NCBI GenBank assembly: GCA_034006035.1
Contig: JAVETN010000008.1
Location: forward strand, 53,545 to 117,544
Reading direction: 5' to 3'
From: Desulforegulaceae bacterium
GTDB lineage: Bacteria > Desulfobacterota > Desulfobacteria > Desulfobacterales > JACKCP01
Length of the DNA: 64,000 bases
In this document: one piece after another, positions 8,776 through 16,582 of the stretch
Layout: every line of letters begins with the position of its first letter
Numbering within the stretch: the stretch's first letter is position 1
Program-made: the position numbers and the translations under genes
The notes under the pieces: generated by a model
Told to the model about the DNA's origin: nothing
Databases searched by the model: none
What the model saw: only the letters and a program-made list of their open reading frames with translations

Positions 8776-9465
8776 TTGAACTCTAAAAAAGATAATCTCA
8801 CTCAGGAGCTTGACACTAAACTTGAAAATCTTTTTGATGAAGATACTCTTTTTGATGAAAACGAAGTTGAGCCTGAGTCATTAATCAGAAATCCGGTAAA
8901 ACCAGAACTTCGAGTGGATGAAAGTTTAAATACAGAAACTGCTAAGTTAAATAAAAAATCCAATGTCTCTCTTCTGGATAATTTAAATGCAATTCTTTTA
9001 TCCCTGGACTGGGAAATCACTGATGAGCTCATAGATAACTACACTTCTGAAATTAATAATCTTAAATCAAGTTATGGGGAAGACAAATATTGTGGTTATT
9101 TTTATCGAATACTCGAAAATCTAGGAAGATATATTAAAAAACATCTTGGGGAAGCACATCCTGAGTCAGTTTTAATGATGCAGTCAATTCATAAAAGCCT
9201 TGAAAATATTTTTCTTAATTCAGATTTAACTGAAGTTCAAAAAAAAGATATATTTTACAAAGAATACAATAAATATACAAAATTTAAAGAAAAAGTAAGT
9301 CTTAAAAAATCAAGAAAACCTTCAAAAAAATCATCAGACAGCAACCTTGGAACAGGAAATATTTCTGAAGCTTTAATTTTAAGACTTTCTGAAGTTTTGA
9401 AGACAACAATTAAAGAAGAGCTTGAAATAGTAAAAAAAGAAATAATTGAAACTTTAAAAAAATAA
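8776..9465 (+). CDS. Hypothetical acidic protein of the GTPase cluster
   Basis: Unrecognised 229-residue protein. The frame begins at TTG 8776 immediately after the GTPase stop, with GGAGG inside the end of the GTPase gene as the ribosome site, so translation is probably coupled. Residues 1-65 are acidic and low-complexity (LENLFDEDTLFDENEVEPE). Residues 65-165 look helical. A basic Ser/Lys-rich linker (KKSRKPSKKSS) precedes a C-terminal amphipathic coiled coil (ALILRLSEVLKTTIKEELEIVKKEI). No signal peptide or membrane segment is seen. The position suggests an effector or adaptor of the GTPase, but nothing in the sequence proves it. Confidence 0.65.
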   Translation: MNSKKDNLTQELDTKLENLFDEDTLFDENEVEPESLIRNPVKPELRVDESLNTETAKLNKKSNVSLLDNLNAILLSLDWEITDELIDNYTSEINNLKSSYGEDKYCGYFYRILENLGRYIKKHLGEAHPESVLMMQSIHKSLENIFLNSDLTEVQKKDIFYKEYNKYTKFKEKVSLKKSRKPSKKSSDSNLGTGNISEALILRLSEVLKTTIKEELEIVKKEIIETLKK

Positions 9466-9482
9466 TTTTTCAGGATTTATAA

Positions 9483-9971
9483 ATGGTGGATATTGGCAGC
9501 CTGGATGAAATTAAATCAATAAACATTAAAGATTTTACTAAGATAACCAAGTTTACCTGTTCTGGGGAAGAACTTGAATTATTGTTAATCTTAATTGAGA
9601 ATAATAATTTGCCTGAAATTTCTGCTCAGTTTAAAAACAACAAAGACAAGCTTTTATCTTTAATTTTAAATCTTCATTATTTGAACCTTATTGATTTCAA
9701 ATTAAAAGATATAGTTTCAAAGCCTCCTTTAATTGATTTGGGTTTACTTATTCAATTTATTTTAATCAGCTTTCTTGAAGCTGTAGGACCAATTGCCAAC
9801 TTTATCCTTGATGATACAATAAATGAGATGGGCGAAACTAAGGAAAATTTTACTTTAAAAAGAATTCCTGAACTTATAAATATTTTGTCCAGGGAAATTC
9901 CAAGGAAAGATAAGAAAATTAAGTTCCAAAAAGCTATGATAGAAAAACTAAAAGAGATTAAAATGGTGTAA
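9483..9971 (+). CDS. Hypothetical protein with a GPIA-type C-terminal helical domain
   Basis: A 162-residue soluble protein. The N-terminal 75 residues look like a winged-helix or PATAN-type scaffold. The C-terminal half has EAVGPIANFILDDTINEMG followed by a stretch reaching INILSREI. This resembles the GPIA..l..da helical bundle found at the end of some bacterial kinases and two-component proteins; I recall this family only loosely. It lies 17 bases after the preceding gene in the GTPase cluster. Function unknown. Confidence 0.6.
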   Translation: MVDIGSLDEIKSINIKDFTKITKFTCSGEELELLLILIENNNLPEISAQFKNNKDKLLSLILNLHYLNLIDFKLKDIVSKPPLIDLGLLIQFILISFLEAVGPIANFILDDTINEMGETKENFTLKRIPELINILSREIPRKDKKIKFQKAMIEKLKEIKMV

Positions 9972-10154
9972 ACAGATTTGAAACCATTGCTTTGTTGATT
10001 GAAATTGATAAAATCAAACCCCGGGAAATTGGGAGTAAAAAACCAGATACTTATTTCTTAAAAAGTCTGCAGCCAGGCAGTTTTGGTTGAAAAACTTTGA
10101 TGTTCAGATAAATACCAAATCAATAATAATCACTAAATTTCAGGAGTCCTGATT

Positions 10155-11375
10155 ATGGCCCTTATATGCGAAGAATGTGGAAAAATTTATCATATTGATA
10201 AAGAAAAACTGGAAAAACAGCTAAAAGGTGACTTTGCAAGAACAAAGTGCCGTATTTGCGGTCATATAATTCAGATCTCAAAGGAAGATATTGAAAACTT
10301 AGTACCTGAAAAAGATTTTAATATTTTAGAAGAGATATCAAATTCAGACAATGGAACTCAAGAGAATAGCTTTGATTCTTTTGATGAAGAGAAAACTGAA
10401 AGTTTTAAAGAACCTCAAAATAAAACTTTAGTTGAAGATAGCAAACTAAAAAAACAAAAAATCAGAGGAAATGAAAGAAAAGGACTTGGTCTTAGGGCAA
10501 AAATGTTTTTTCTTTTTCTGGTTATTCCTATTTTTCTTATGGCAGCATCTGGAATATTTTCACAATTTCAGCTTAACAGACTTTCTGAAAATATCACTGA
10601 CAAAGGTACTGCTGTTGTTAAAGAGTTTGCAGAGCAAAGAATTGCTGAAAAAGCAAGAGACGTTGCTTTGCAATGTCAAATTTATCTTTTAAGCCATCCT
10701 GAACTTAGAAAATCAGACTTTAACTATGAAACAGAATTTAAAAAAATTATTGTTCAAAAAATCGGAAAGACTGGATACACTTTACTTGCAGAAAGGACTT
10801 TACCAACGGAGGATTTAGATGGATTTAGAATTTGGGGGCATCCTAACCCATCAATAGTTGGAGTTCCTTTGTTTAAAACGCTTAAAAATGAGCTGGGTTT
10901 AGAATTTGATAAACTTGCTGAAAATTTAAAACCTTTAATAAGGGGAGAAGAAGTTGCTGATTATTACAAGTGGAAAGAAGTAAGCGGGGAGATTAAAGAA
11001 AAATTCCTTGTTGCTGTTCATGTAAAGCATACAAAATATGTAATTCTTGCCACAGCACCCATTGATGAATTTACAAAGCCTATCAGGGATTTAGAAAGCG
11101 AAGCTAAGCTTTTAACCCTGCAAACAAGAAATATAAATATTCTTATTTTGATAACAACTCTTTTGATCATAAGCATGGCAATTTTGATTTATGGATATAG
11201 AATCACTAAAAATATAAAATATCTTACTGAAACTGCTGACAGGATAAGTGTTGGAGAGCTTGATGTTAAAATTGAAATTAAAGCTAAAGATGAAATCGGA
11301 AGTCTTGCAGATGCAATTTCAAGAATGCAGGATAGTCTTAGGCTGTCCATTGAAAGACTGAGAAAAAGAAAGTAA
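10155..11375 (+). CDS. Zinc-ribbon, periplasmic sensor and HAMP membrane protein
   Basis: A 406-residue protein. Residues 1-45 form an MJ0042-type zinc ribbon (C5, C8, C32, C35). An acidic/basic linker leads to a membrane helix (about 116-137), a 190-residue periplasmic region of Cache/PilJ type (motifs KIGKTGYTLL and WGHPNPSIVGVP), a second membrane helix (about 328-350) and a HAMP domain (about 350-403, with ITKNIKYLTETADRIS and DEIGSLADAISRM). The protein ends there, with no methyl-accepting, kinase or GGDEF output. Signal output may therefore pass to other cluster proteins through the HAMP coil or the zinc ribbon. It has a good RBS (caggag). Confidence 0.8.
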   Translation: MALICEECGKIYHIDKEKLEKQLKGDFARTKCRICGHIIQISKEDIENLVPEKDFNILEEISNSDNGTQENSFDSFDEEKTESFKEPQNKTLVEDSKLKKQKIRGNERKGLGLRAKMFFLFLVIPIFLMAASGIFSQFQLNRLSENITDKGTAVVKEFAEQRIAEKARDVALQCQIYLLSHPELRKSDFNYETEFKKIIVQKIGKTGYTLLAERTLPTEDLDGFRIWGHPNPSIVGVPLFKTLKNELGLEFDKLAENLKPLIRGEEVADYYKWKEVSGEIKEKFLVAVHVKHTKYVILATAPIDEFTKPIRDLESEAKLLTLQTRNINILILITTLLIISMAILIYGYRITKNIKYLTETADRISVGELDVKIEIKAKDEIGSLADAISRMQDSLRLSIERLRKRK

Positions 11376-11387
11376 AGAGCAAATTTA

Positions 11388-11417
11388 CAATGCCTGAACT
11401 TAAACTTTCAGGCATTG
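11388..11417. terminator. Stable hairpin after the HAMP sensor gene
   Basis: A perfect 11-bp stem (CAATGCCTGAA / TTCAGGCATTG) with an 8-nt loop starts 13 bases after the stop codon. There is no following T-run, so it may be a pause, an mRNA-stabilising 3' structure or a poor terminator. Confidence 0.5.
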
Positions 11418-11479
11418 GGCAGACAGTTTTCTTAGAATAGAACTTCAAACATCATTTTTATCTACACCAAGGATTGATT

Positions 11480-12454
11480 ATGTATTTTCCCGATTCAAAT
11501 CCTATCTTAAAAGGCCTTAATACTTATTATATAAAAACTGATAAGCTTATTGAGCATTTTCAAGGCGAAATAGGTAATGGAGTAATTTATTTTAAGGGTT
11601 CTATAAGTGAAGGTGCTGTGTTTTTCGAATCAGATCACTATTTAAAGTCATTTTTTAAAAAAAAAGATGAACTCATTTTTGATAATGAAGCTTTGTCTTT
11701 AATCATGAAAAATTGTGAAAAAAACAATTATGAAATCTATATTTATTACCTAAAGCCAGATGAAGTTTATCTTTGGTCAGAAATTACAATGTCTTTTCCT
11801 GTGAGTTTAAATGTTGAGTTTAATTCAAAAACTTTTAATAAAAAACTTCAGGAATTTATTAATCTACAAGGAACCGGTTATTTTATAACAAAAAGTGAAA
11901 AAAATATTTATGGTGTTTTTTTTGCTTATGGAAAAATTGCAGGATACTTAGTAAATGGTGAAATTTTTGTTAAAGATTTAAAAGAGAATAAAAGGTTCAT
12001 AAAGGATATTTCAAAAATTATTGATAAAAATCAGGCTAAAACAGATATTTATATAAAAAATTCTGGGTTTTCAAAAAACTCAAAACTTAATCCAAGGTTA
12101 CCTAGCAAACAAACCATTGAAACAATGGGTGAGTTTATTTTTATTTTTGATAATTTTATTTCAAATAATAAAAAAATAAAGTCTGAGTTTCTTCCTATGC
12201 TTAAAAAGAAATTTATTGAATATGTAGATGAGTATGATTTTCTTGATCCTTTTGCAGCTGAATTTCTTTATTCTGATGGTAAAATTCAATTTACAGGAAT
12301 TGCTGATGAGACTAAGTTTGTTGAAGGCATTTTTAAATGTATTATAGAAATTGCCCTGGAAACAGAACATCTTAATAAAATGGAAGATCTTTATACAAAT
12401 TGGTCAAAGAAAAATCAAAAATTTATTAAAAAATATAAATTGAGTTTCAATTAG
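11480..12454 (+). CDS. Hypothetical protein of the GTPase cluster
   Basis: Unrecognised 324-residue soluble protein. ATG 11480 is preferred over in-frame TTG 11474 because the AAGG at 11469-11472 sits 7 bases before the ATG. The N-terminal half has a beta-rich pattern (GEIGNGVIYFKGSISEGAVFFE and TGYFITKSEKNIYGVFFAYG) resembling a duplicated PATAN or DUF4388-like fold. The C-terminal 110 residues (MGEFIFIFDNFI, then YDFLDPFAAEFLYSDG) are helical. It lies 15 bases before the response-regulator gene. No catalytic motif is evident. Confidence 0.65.
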   Translation: MYFPDSNPILKGLNTYYIKTDKLIEHFQGEIGNGVIYFKGSISEGAVFFESDHYLKSFFKKKDELIFDNEALSLIMKNCEKNNYEIYIYYLKPDEVYLWSEITMSFPVSLNVEFNSKTFNKKLQEFINLQGTGYFITKSEKNIYGVFFAYGKIAGYLVNGEIFVKDLKENKRFIKDISKIIDKNQAKTDIYIKNSGFSKNSKLNPRLPSKQTIETMGEFIFIFDNFISNNKKIKSEFLPMLKKKFIEYVDEYDFLDPFAAEFLYSDGKIQFTGIADETKFVEGIFKCIIEIALETEHLNKMEDLYTNWSKKNQKFIKKYKLSFN

Positions 12455-12469
12455 ATAAACCGGGGATTT

Positions 12470-13468
12470 ATGAAAAACATTCTTGTAGTTGATCATGATA
12501 TAACTTTTATGAAGATGATTGCAAAAAAGTTTGAATCTGGAACGAAACAATTTAACCCCATATTTGTCAAAGACGGAGCTTTAGCAGTTAATCAGCTCAA
12601 AAAAACAAAAATTGATATTATAATTTCAGCTCTGCAGATGCCTAAAATGGACGGATATAGCCTTTTAGAATTTCTCAACCTAAACTATCCAGATATACCA
12701 TTAATAATAATCACTGCCTTTGGAAAGCCTAAATCAAGAGAAATTTTAATGGAAAAAGGGGCTTCAGCTTATTTTGTTAAACCTGTTAATTTTGACGAGC
12801 TGATCTCTAAAATCAAAGACTTGAAAGAAGAGAAATCCAATGGAGGAATTTTAAGGTCTGCTTCACTTGAAATGTTTGCTCAACTTGTTGAAATGGAACA
12901 AAAAACCTGCACCATAAGAATCAAAAGGGAATCTGATGGTAAAGAGGGAGTTCTTTGTTTCAAAGAAGGGGAAATATATTTTGCCAGAATAGGGAATTTA
13001 AAAGGGCTTGAGGCTGCTTATAAAATATTTAGCTGGCAGAATGTCACTCTTTATATAGAAAACAACTGCAGAATAAAAAAGAAAAAGATAAATTCTGAAC
13101 TTCAGGCTCTTCTTCTTGAAGCCATGAGACTTAAAGATGAAAAAGAGGTCAAAAAAAGCTCAGCAAAAAACAAAGATTCCAGAGAACCTCAAAAATTATC
13201 TCCTGTTGATTCTTTAAAAAAATACATTGAAGATAATTTGCCAGATAAAACCGGTGTTTTAGATGTTTATCAAGATTCTTCCTGGTCTGAGTTTATCAAA
13301 AGCTCATCTATGCTGGGTTTGGTTTTTAAAAAAGAAGATCTTAAAGCCTGCTATGTTAGTAAAGTTGATTCGACCAATTTTATTATAGTTCCTGATAAAG
13401 AAAATACTGTTTTGTCTGTAAGTTCAAAATGCGATAGAGAAAAAATTTACAAAATACTTATGGATTGA
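12470..13468 (+). CDS. Pseudo-response regulator with PATAN (DUF4388) domain
   Basis: A 332-residue protein. Residues 1-118 are a CheY-like receiver: ILVVDHD (acidic pocket D8 and D10), IITAFGKP (switch Thr) and YFVKPVN (Lys). At the phosphoacceptor position the sequence reads IIISALQMPKMDG, so Ala54 stands where Asp is expected, and classical phosphorylation should be impossible. Residues 124-200 (GGILRSASLEMFAQLVEMEQ, GVLCFKEGEIYFARIGN, LEAAYKIFSW) are a PATAN/DUF4388 domain, found in Patatin-GTPase-linked and GTPase-linked regulators and in the PATAN response regulators of cyanobacterial type IV pilus phototaxis. The remaining 130 residues are a Lys-rich linker and a small unrecognised domain. 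Confidence 0.85.
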   Translation: MKNILVVDHDITFMKMIAKKFESGTKQFNPIFVKDGALAVNQLKKTKIDIIISALQMPKMDGYSLLEFLNLNYPDIPLIIITAFGKPKSREILMEKGASAYFVKPVNFDELISKIKDLKEEKSNGGILRSASLEMFAQLVEMEQKTCTIRIKRESDGKEGVLCFKEGEIYFARIGNLKGLEAAYKIFSWQNVTLYIENNCRIKKKKINSELQALLLEAMRLKDEKEVKKSSAKNKDSREPQKLSPVDSLKKYIEDNLPDKTGVLDVYQDSSWSEFIKSSSMLGLVFKKEDLKACYVSKVDSTNFIIVPDKENTVLSVSSKCDREKIYKILMD

Positions 13469-13491
13469 TTTAAAATTGAATTGGGTAGATT

Positions 13492-13863
13492 ATGAAAGAA
13501 ATATTTACAGAGTTAAATTCTATTGAAAATGTCCAGGGTTCACTTTTTTTCTCTATAGACGGTGAACTTATGATTTATGAAGCTGTGGGAGAAAATATTC
13601 CTTCAAAGGAAATCATAGAAGAATATTCAGGTTCACTTGAATGGGAATTTATTAATAATCAATTTAAAGAAATTAATGAGGCTGAACTTATTTTCATAAA
13701 ACACAGGGTCTATATTAGAAAAGTTGACCATGGTTTTATACTGGTTCTTATGACTTTAGAAACGCCAATAGAAGTTGTCCGGCTTAATACAGATCTTTTG
13801 ATTCCGGAATTAGACTCTCTTAAAAAAAACAAAGGCTTTCGAAGATTTTTTAGATTTCGTTGA
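13492..13863 (+). CDS. Roadblock-like small protein
   Basis: A 123-residue protein with the strand and helix order of a roadblock/LC7 fold: VQGSLFFSIDGELMIYEAV, a helical segment, then LIFIKHRVYIRKVDHGFILVLM and a C-terminal helix (ETPIEVVRLNTDLLIPEL). It is distinct from the first roadblock gene at 7749. A short basic tail (FRRFFRFR) ends the protein. It sits between the pseudo-receiver and the PilB-type ATPase, 22 bases before the latter, so it may join the GTPase/roadblock circuit or bridge it to the motor. Family assignment is by pattern only. Confidence 0.55.
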   Translation: MKEIFTELNSIENVQGSLFFSIDGELMIYEAVGENIPSKEIIEEYSGSLEWEFINNQFKEINEAELIFIKHRVYIRKVDHGFILVLMTLETPIEVVRLNTDLLIPELDSLKKNKGFRRFFRFR

Positions 13864-13885
13864 TATTTAATTAAAGAGGAAACTA

Positions 13886-16267
13886 ATGCCAGATTCTGCA
13901 GTTAAAGATATTGCTTATAAAATTAAGGAAGCTGAAGCGTACTGCAAGCACGGTCTTTTTTCTGAAGCAGTTCACATATTTGAAACAATCTTATCATTTG
14001 AAGACTTGGACAATGATACTTCAAAATTTGTTGTTGAACGAGTCAAAGAAATTCAAAAAGATATTAAAGAGCTTGAAAAAATTGACAATCAAATTCTTTC
14101 ATCTCAGCAGCTAAACCAACTTTCAGACACCTGGAAAGGAAAAGGGACTGTTCCTGAAATACTTGACAGTGCTGAAGCTTTTGAAGATTTAGGGTTCAAT
14201 GAAGAAGCTGCAACCGAATATGGAAAGCTTCTTGCCATGGGCAAGTTTGAAGAGTTTAGCAAAAGATTTTCAGATTTCATGTTTTCTCGATTCACCGCTT
14301 CTAATATTTATTCTCAGCTTGAAAAAATATTTAACCAAAGCAAGGTTGAAGATGAAATAAAAACAAAGGTTTTGTTTTTATTTGGTGAAGTTTTTGAAAA
14401 AAAGAATGATTTTGAACAGGCTCTTAAATATTTTGAAGGAATAGAGCTTATCAATCCTTTTTACCCTCTGCTTCAGAAGAAAATTTCAAAACATAAGAAA
14501 AAAAACAATTACAATTCAAAATATGATTACCTTATAAAACAAAACTTTATTGATCCTGCCAAACTTAAAGAAGCAAGGGATATTTCAAAGTCAGATAATA
14601 AAAGCGTTGAGTTTGTTCTTATAACAAAAATGAAAATCCCAAAAGAAGAGGTTGGTAAGTCGCTTTCTTGTTTTTATAATGTCCCATTTAGATCTTTTAA
14701 TCCTGATCTTGATCCTCCTGTGGGAGTTATAAAAAATCTTAGAAAAAATTTTCTTCTTCAAAATATGTGGGTGCCTTTAGATTGGGATATAGAAAAAGGT
14801 ATAGATGTTGTAATTGATGATCCCTTAAACCTGATGAAAACAGATCAAATATCTAATTTGCTTGACGTAAAAAAAATAAATTATCAAGTTGCAATCCCTG
14901 AAGATATAAAGTCTTTTATAAAGGTTTTTTATGAGGCACCTTCCAAAAATTTAGAAGATGACCCAAAAATGGATAGTTTCGAAGAATTTTCAGTAAGCAA
15001 TAGCTTTGAACTTGAAGAAGAAGATGAAGACGATGACATTGAATCTTTTGGTGATAATGACAGTGAAGTCGTAAGAATGGTGGATCAGATAATTTTTTCA
15101 GCATACAAAAAAGATGCTTCTGATATACACATTGAACCTTCCCCGGGACTTAAAAAGACAAAAATAAGATACAGGATTGATGGGGTGTGTCAGCAGGTGC
15201 TTCAGGTTCCCAATTCATTTGCAGCAGGAATTATATCCAGGTTAAAAGTAATGGCAAATCTTGATATAGCTGAAAAAAGACTGCCTCAGGACGGCAAAAT
15301 TAAGTTTAAAAGAAAGGGAATCAGGGAGTTTGAACTAAGACTTGCAACTCTTCCCACTGCCGGTGGTTATGAAGATGCTGTATTAAGAGTTCTTGCATCT
15401 TCAGGAGCAATGCACATTGACGATATGGGGATGAATTCAAGAAACCTTTCTTTAATTAAAAAAACAATTGTTCAGCCCTATGGACTTTTTCTTGTTGTTG
15501 GTCCAACTGGTTCAGGTAAAACCACAACTCTTCATTCATCCCTTGCGTATATAAACAATCCAGGGGTTAAAATATGGACTGCTGAAGATCCTGTGGAGAT
15601 TACTCAGGAAGGTTTAAGACAGGTTGAATGTAAACCCAAAATAGGCCTTGATTTTGCCAGGGTAATGAGATCTTTTTTAAGGGCTGATCCAGATGTGATC
15701 ATGATAGGTGAAATGAGGGATCGAGAAACAGCTGCAATTGGAATTGAAGCTTCACTTACAGGTCATATGGTTTTTTCAACTCTTCATACCAACTCAGCTC
15801 CAGAAACTATTACAAGATTGCTTGATATGGGACTTAACCCTCTTAACTTTTCAGATGCTTTTTTAGGTGTGCTTGCCCAAAGACTGGTAAGAAGGCTTTG
15901 TAAGCATTGCAAGGAAGAATATACACCTGATGATAAAAAAATTGGCGAAATAATGGAACTTTACAACGGAGTTGAAGCCTTTGAAAAAATATCAGGCTAT
16001 AAAAAGTCTGATTTGGAAAAGATGAAGTTATTCAAAGCCAAGGGGTGTGAACATTGTTCTGAGGGCTTTAGAGGTAGACTTGGGATTCACGAACTAATGG
16101 AAGGTACAGCCAAAATTAAGCAGCTTATTAAAAGAAAAGCTCCTACTGAAGAAATATTTGAGCTGGCATCTGAAGAGGGAATGAAAACACTTATTCAAGA
16201 TGGAGTTGACAAGGTTTTTCAGGGGCTGACTGATTTAAATGAAATCAGAAGGGTTTGTGTTAATTAA
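13886..16267 (+). CDS. PilB/GspE-family type IV pilus or type II secretion ATPase
   Basis: A 793-residue protein, longer than typical PilB (about 570). The extra N-terminus (1-200) is helical and TPR-like (AEAYCKHGLFSEAVHIFE). An MshEN/GspE-N-like domain follows (about 205-350: IDPAKLKEARD, PFRSFNPDL), then a very acidic linker (about 370-390) and the secretion ATPase core (from about 395). The core has Walker A GPTGSGKTTTL (539 on), TAEDPVE, Walker B DVIMIGEMRD (about 602), the LHTNSA His box and a four-Cys zinc site (CKHC ... CEHC). It would drive pilus extension or pseudopilus assembly at the inner membrane. No pilC, pilin or secretin genes are adjacent, so it may be a dedicated motor controlled by the GTPase cluster. 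Confidence 0.85.
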   Translation: MPDSAVKDIAYKIKEAEAYCKHGLFSEAVHIFETILSFEDLDNDTSKFVVERVKEIQKDIKELEKIDNQILSSQQLNQLSDTWKGKGTVPEILDSAEAFEDLGFNEEAATEYGKLLAMGKFEEFSKRFSDFMFSRFTASNIYSQLEKIFNQSKVEDEIKTKVLFLFGEVFEKKNDFEQALKYFEGIELINPFYPLLQKKISKHKKKNNYNSKYDYLIKQNFIDPAKLKEARDISKSDNKSVEFVLITKMKIPKEEVGKSLSCFYNVPFRSFNPDLDPPVGVIKNLRKNFLLQNMWVPLDWDIEKGIDVVIDDPLNLMKTDQISNLLDVKKINYQVAIPEDIKSFIKVFYEAPSKNLEDDPKMDSFEEFSVSNSFELEEEDEDDDIESFGDNDSEVVRMVDQIIFSAYKKDASDIHIEPSPGLKKTKIRYRIDGVCQQVLQVPNSFAAGIISRLKVMANLDIAEKRLPQDGKIKFKRKGIREFELRLATLPTAGGYEDAVLRVLASSGAMHIDDMGMNSRNLSLIKKTIVQPYGLFLVVGPTGSGKTTTLHSSLAYINNPGVKIWTAEDPVEITQEGLRQVECKPKIGLDFARVMRSFLRADPDVIMIGEMRDRETAAIGIEASLTGHMVFSTLHTNSAPETITRLLDMGLNPLNFSDAFLGVLAQRLVRRLCKHCKEEYTPDDKKIGEIMELYNGVEAFEKISGYKKSDLEKMKLFKAKGCEHCSEGFRGRLGIHELMEGTAKIKQLIKRKAPTEEIFELASEEGMKTLIQDGVDKVFQGLTDLNEIRRVCVN

Positions 16268-16582
16268 CTTAAATCTATAAATTTAAATTTTTGGTTGAAA
16301 TATTGTTAAAGAACAAATTTAAAAAATCTTTGATTTAAGTTTTGAATTGGTTTAATTTAACAAACTAAAACTTGATTGTTGAGTTTAGAGCTGATAATTT
16401 ACCAAATGCTTTATTAATCTTAAATTACCGCAAAAACAATGTCAGGAAACAGGCTTATAGGAGTTGAACTTATAAACAGTTAAAAATGGTGGATTAACCA
16501 AAAATTTGACTTTCAATTAAGCTGTAAATATTAAAAAACTATTTAAAAGATGCGAAAATGCATCTTTTTTTGTGCAGGAAAT
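16268..16582. other. 315-bp AT-rich intergenic region
   Basis: This region between the ATPase gene and the SPL-family gene is non-coding, apart from a short in-frame extension of the SPL frame that I reject as coding. It ends with the intrinsic terminator at 16545-16571. I see no RNA gene and no convincing promoter. Confidence 0.5.
16545..16571 (+). terminator. Rho-independent terminator before the SPL-family gene
   Basis: AAAAGATGC and GCATCTTTT pair perfectly (9 bp) around GAAAAT, with T continuing to 16571. It lies about 280 bases after the ATPase stop and 11 bases before the proposed SPL start. It could end the ATPase transcript or act as an attenuator in the SPL leader. Confidence 0.75.

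Noticed and set aside
16550..16582. N-terminal extension of the SPL-family protein from ATG 16550
   Set aside because: These 33 bases lie within or just after a perfect terminator hairpin and have no ribosome site. ATG 16583 gives an N-terminus and cluster position matching SplB.
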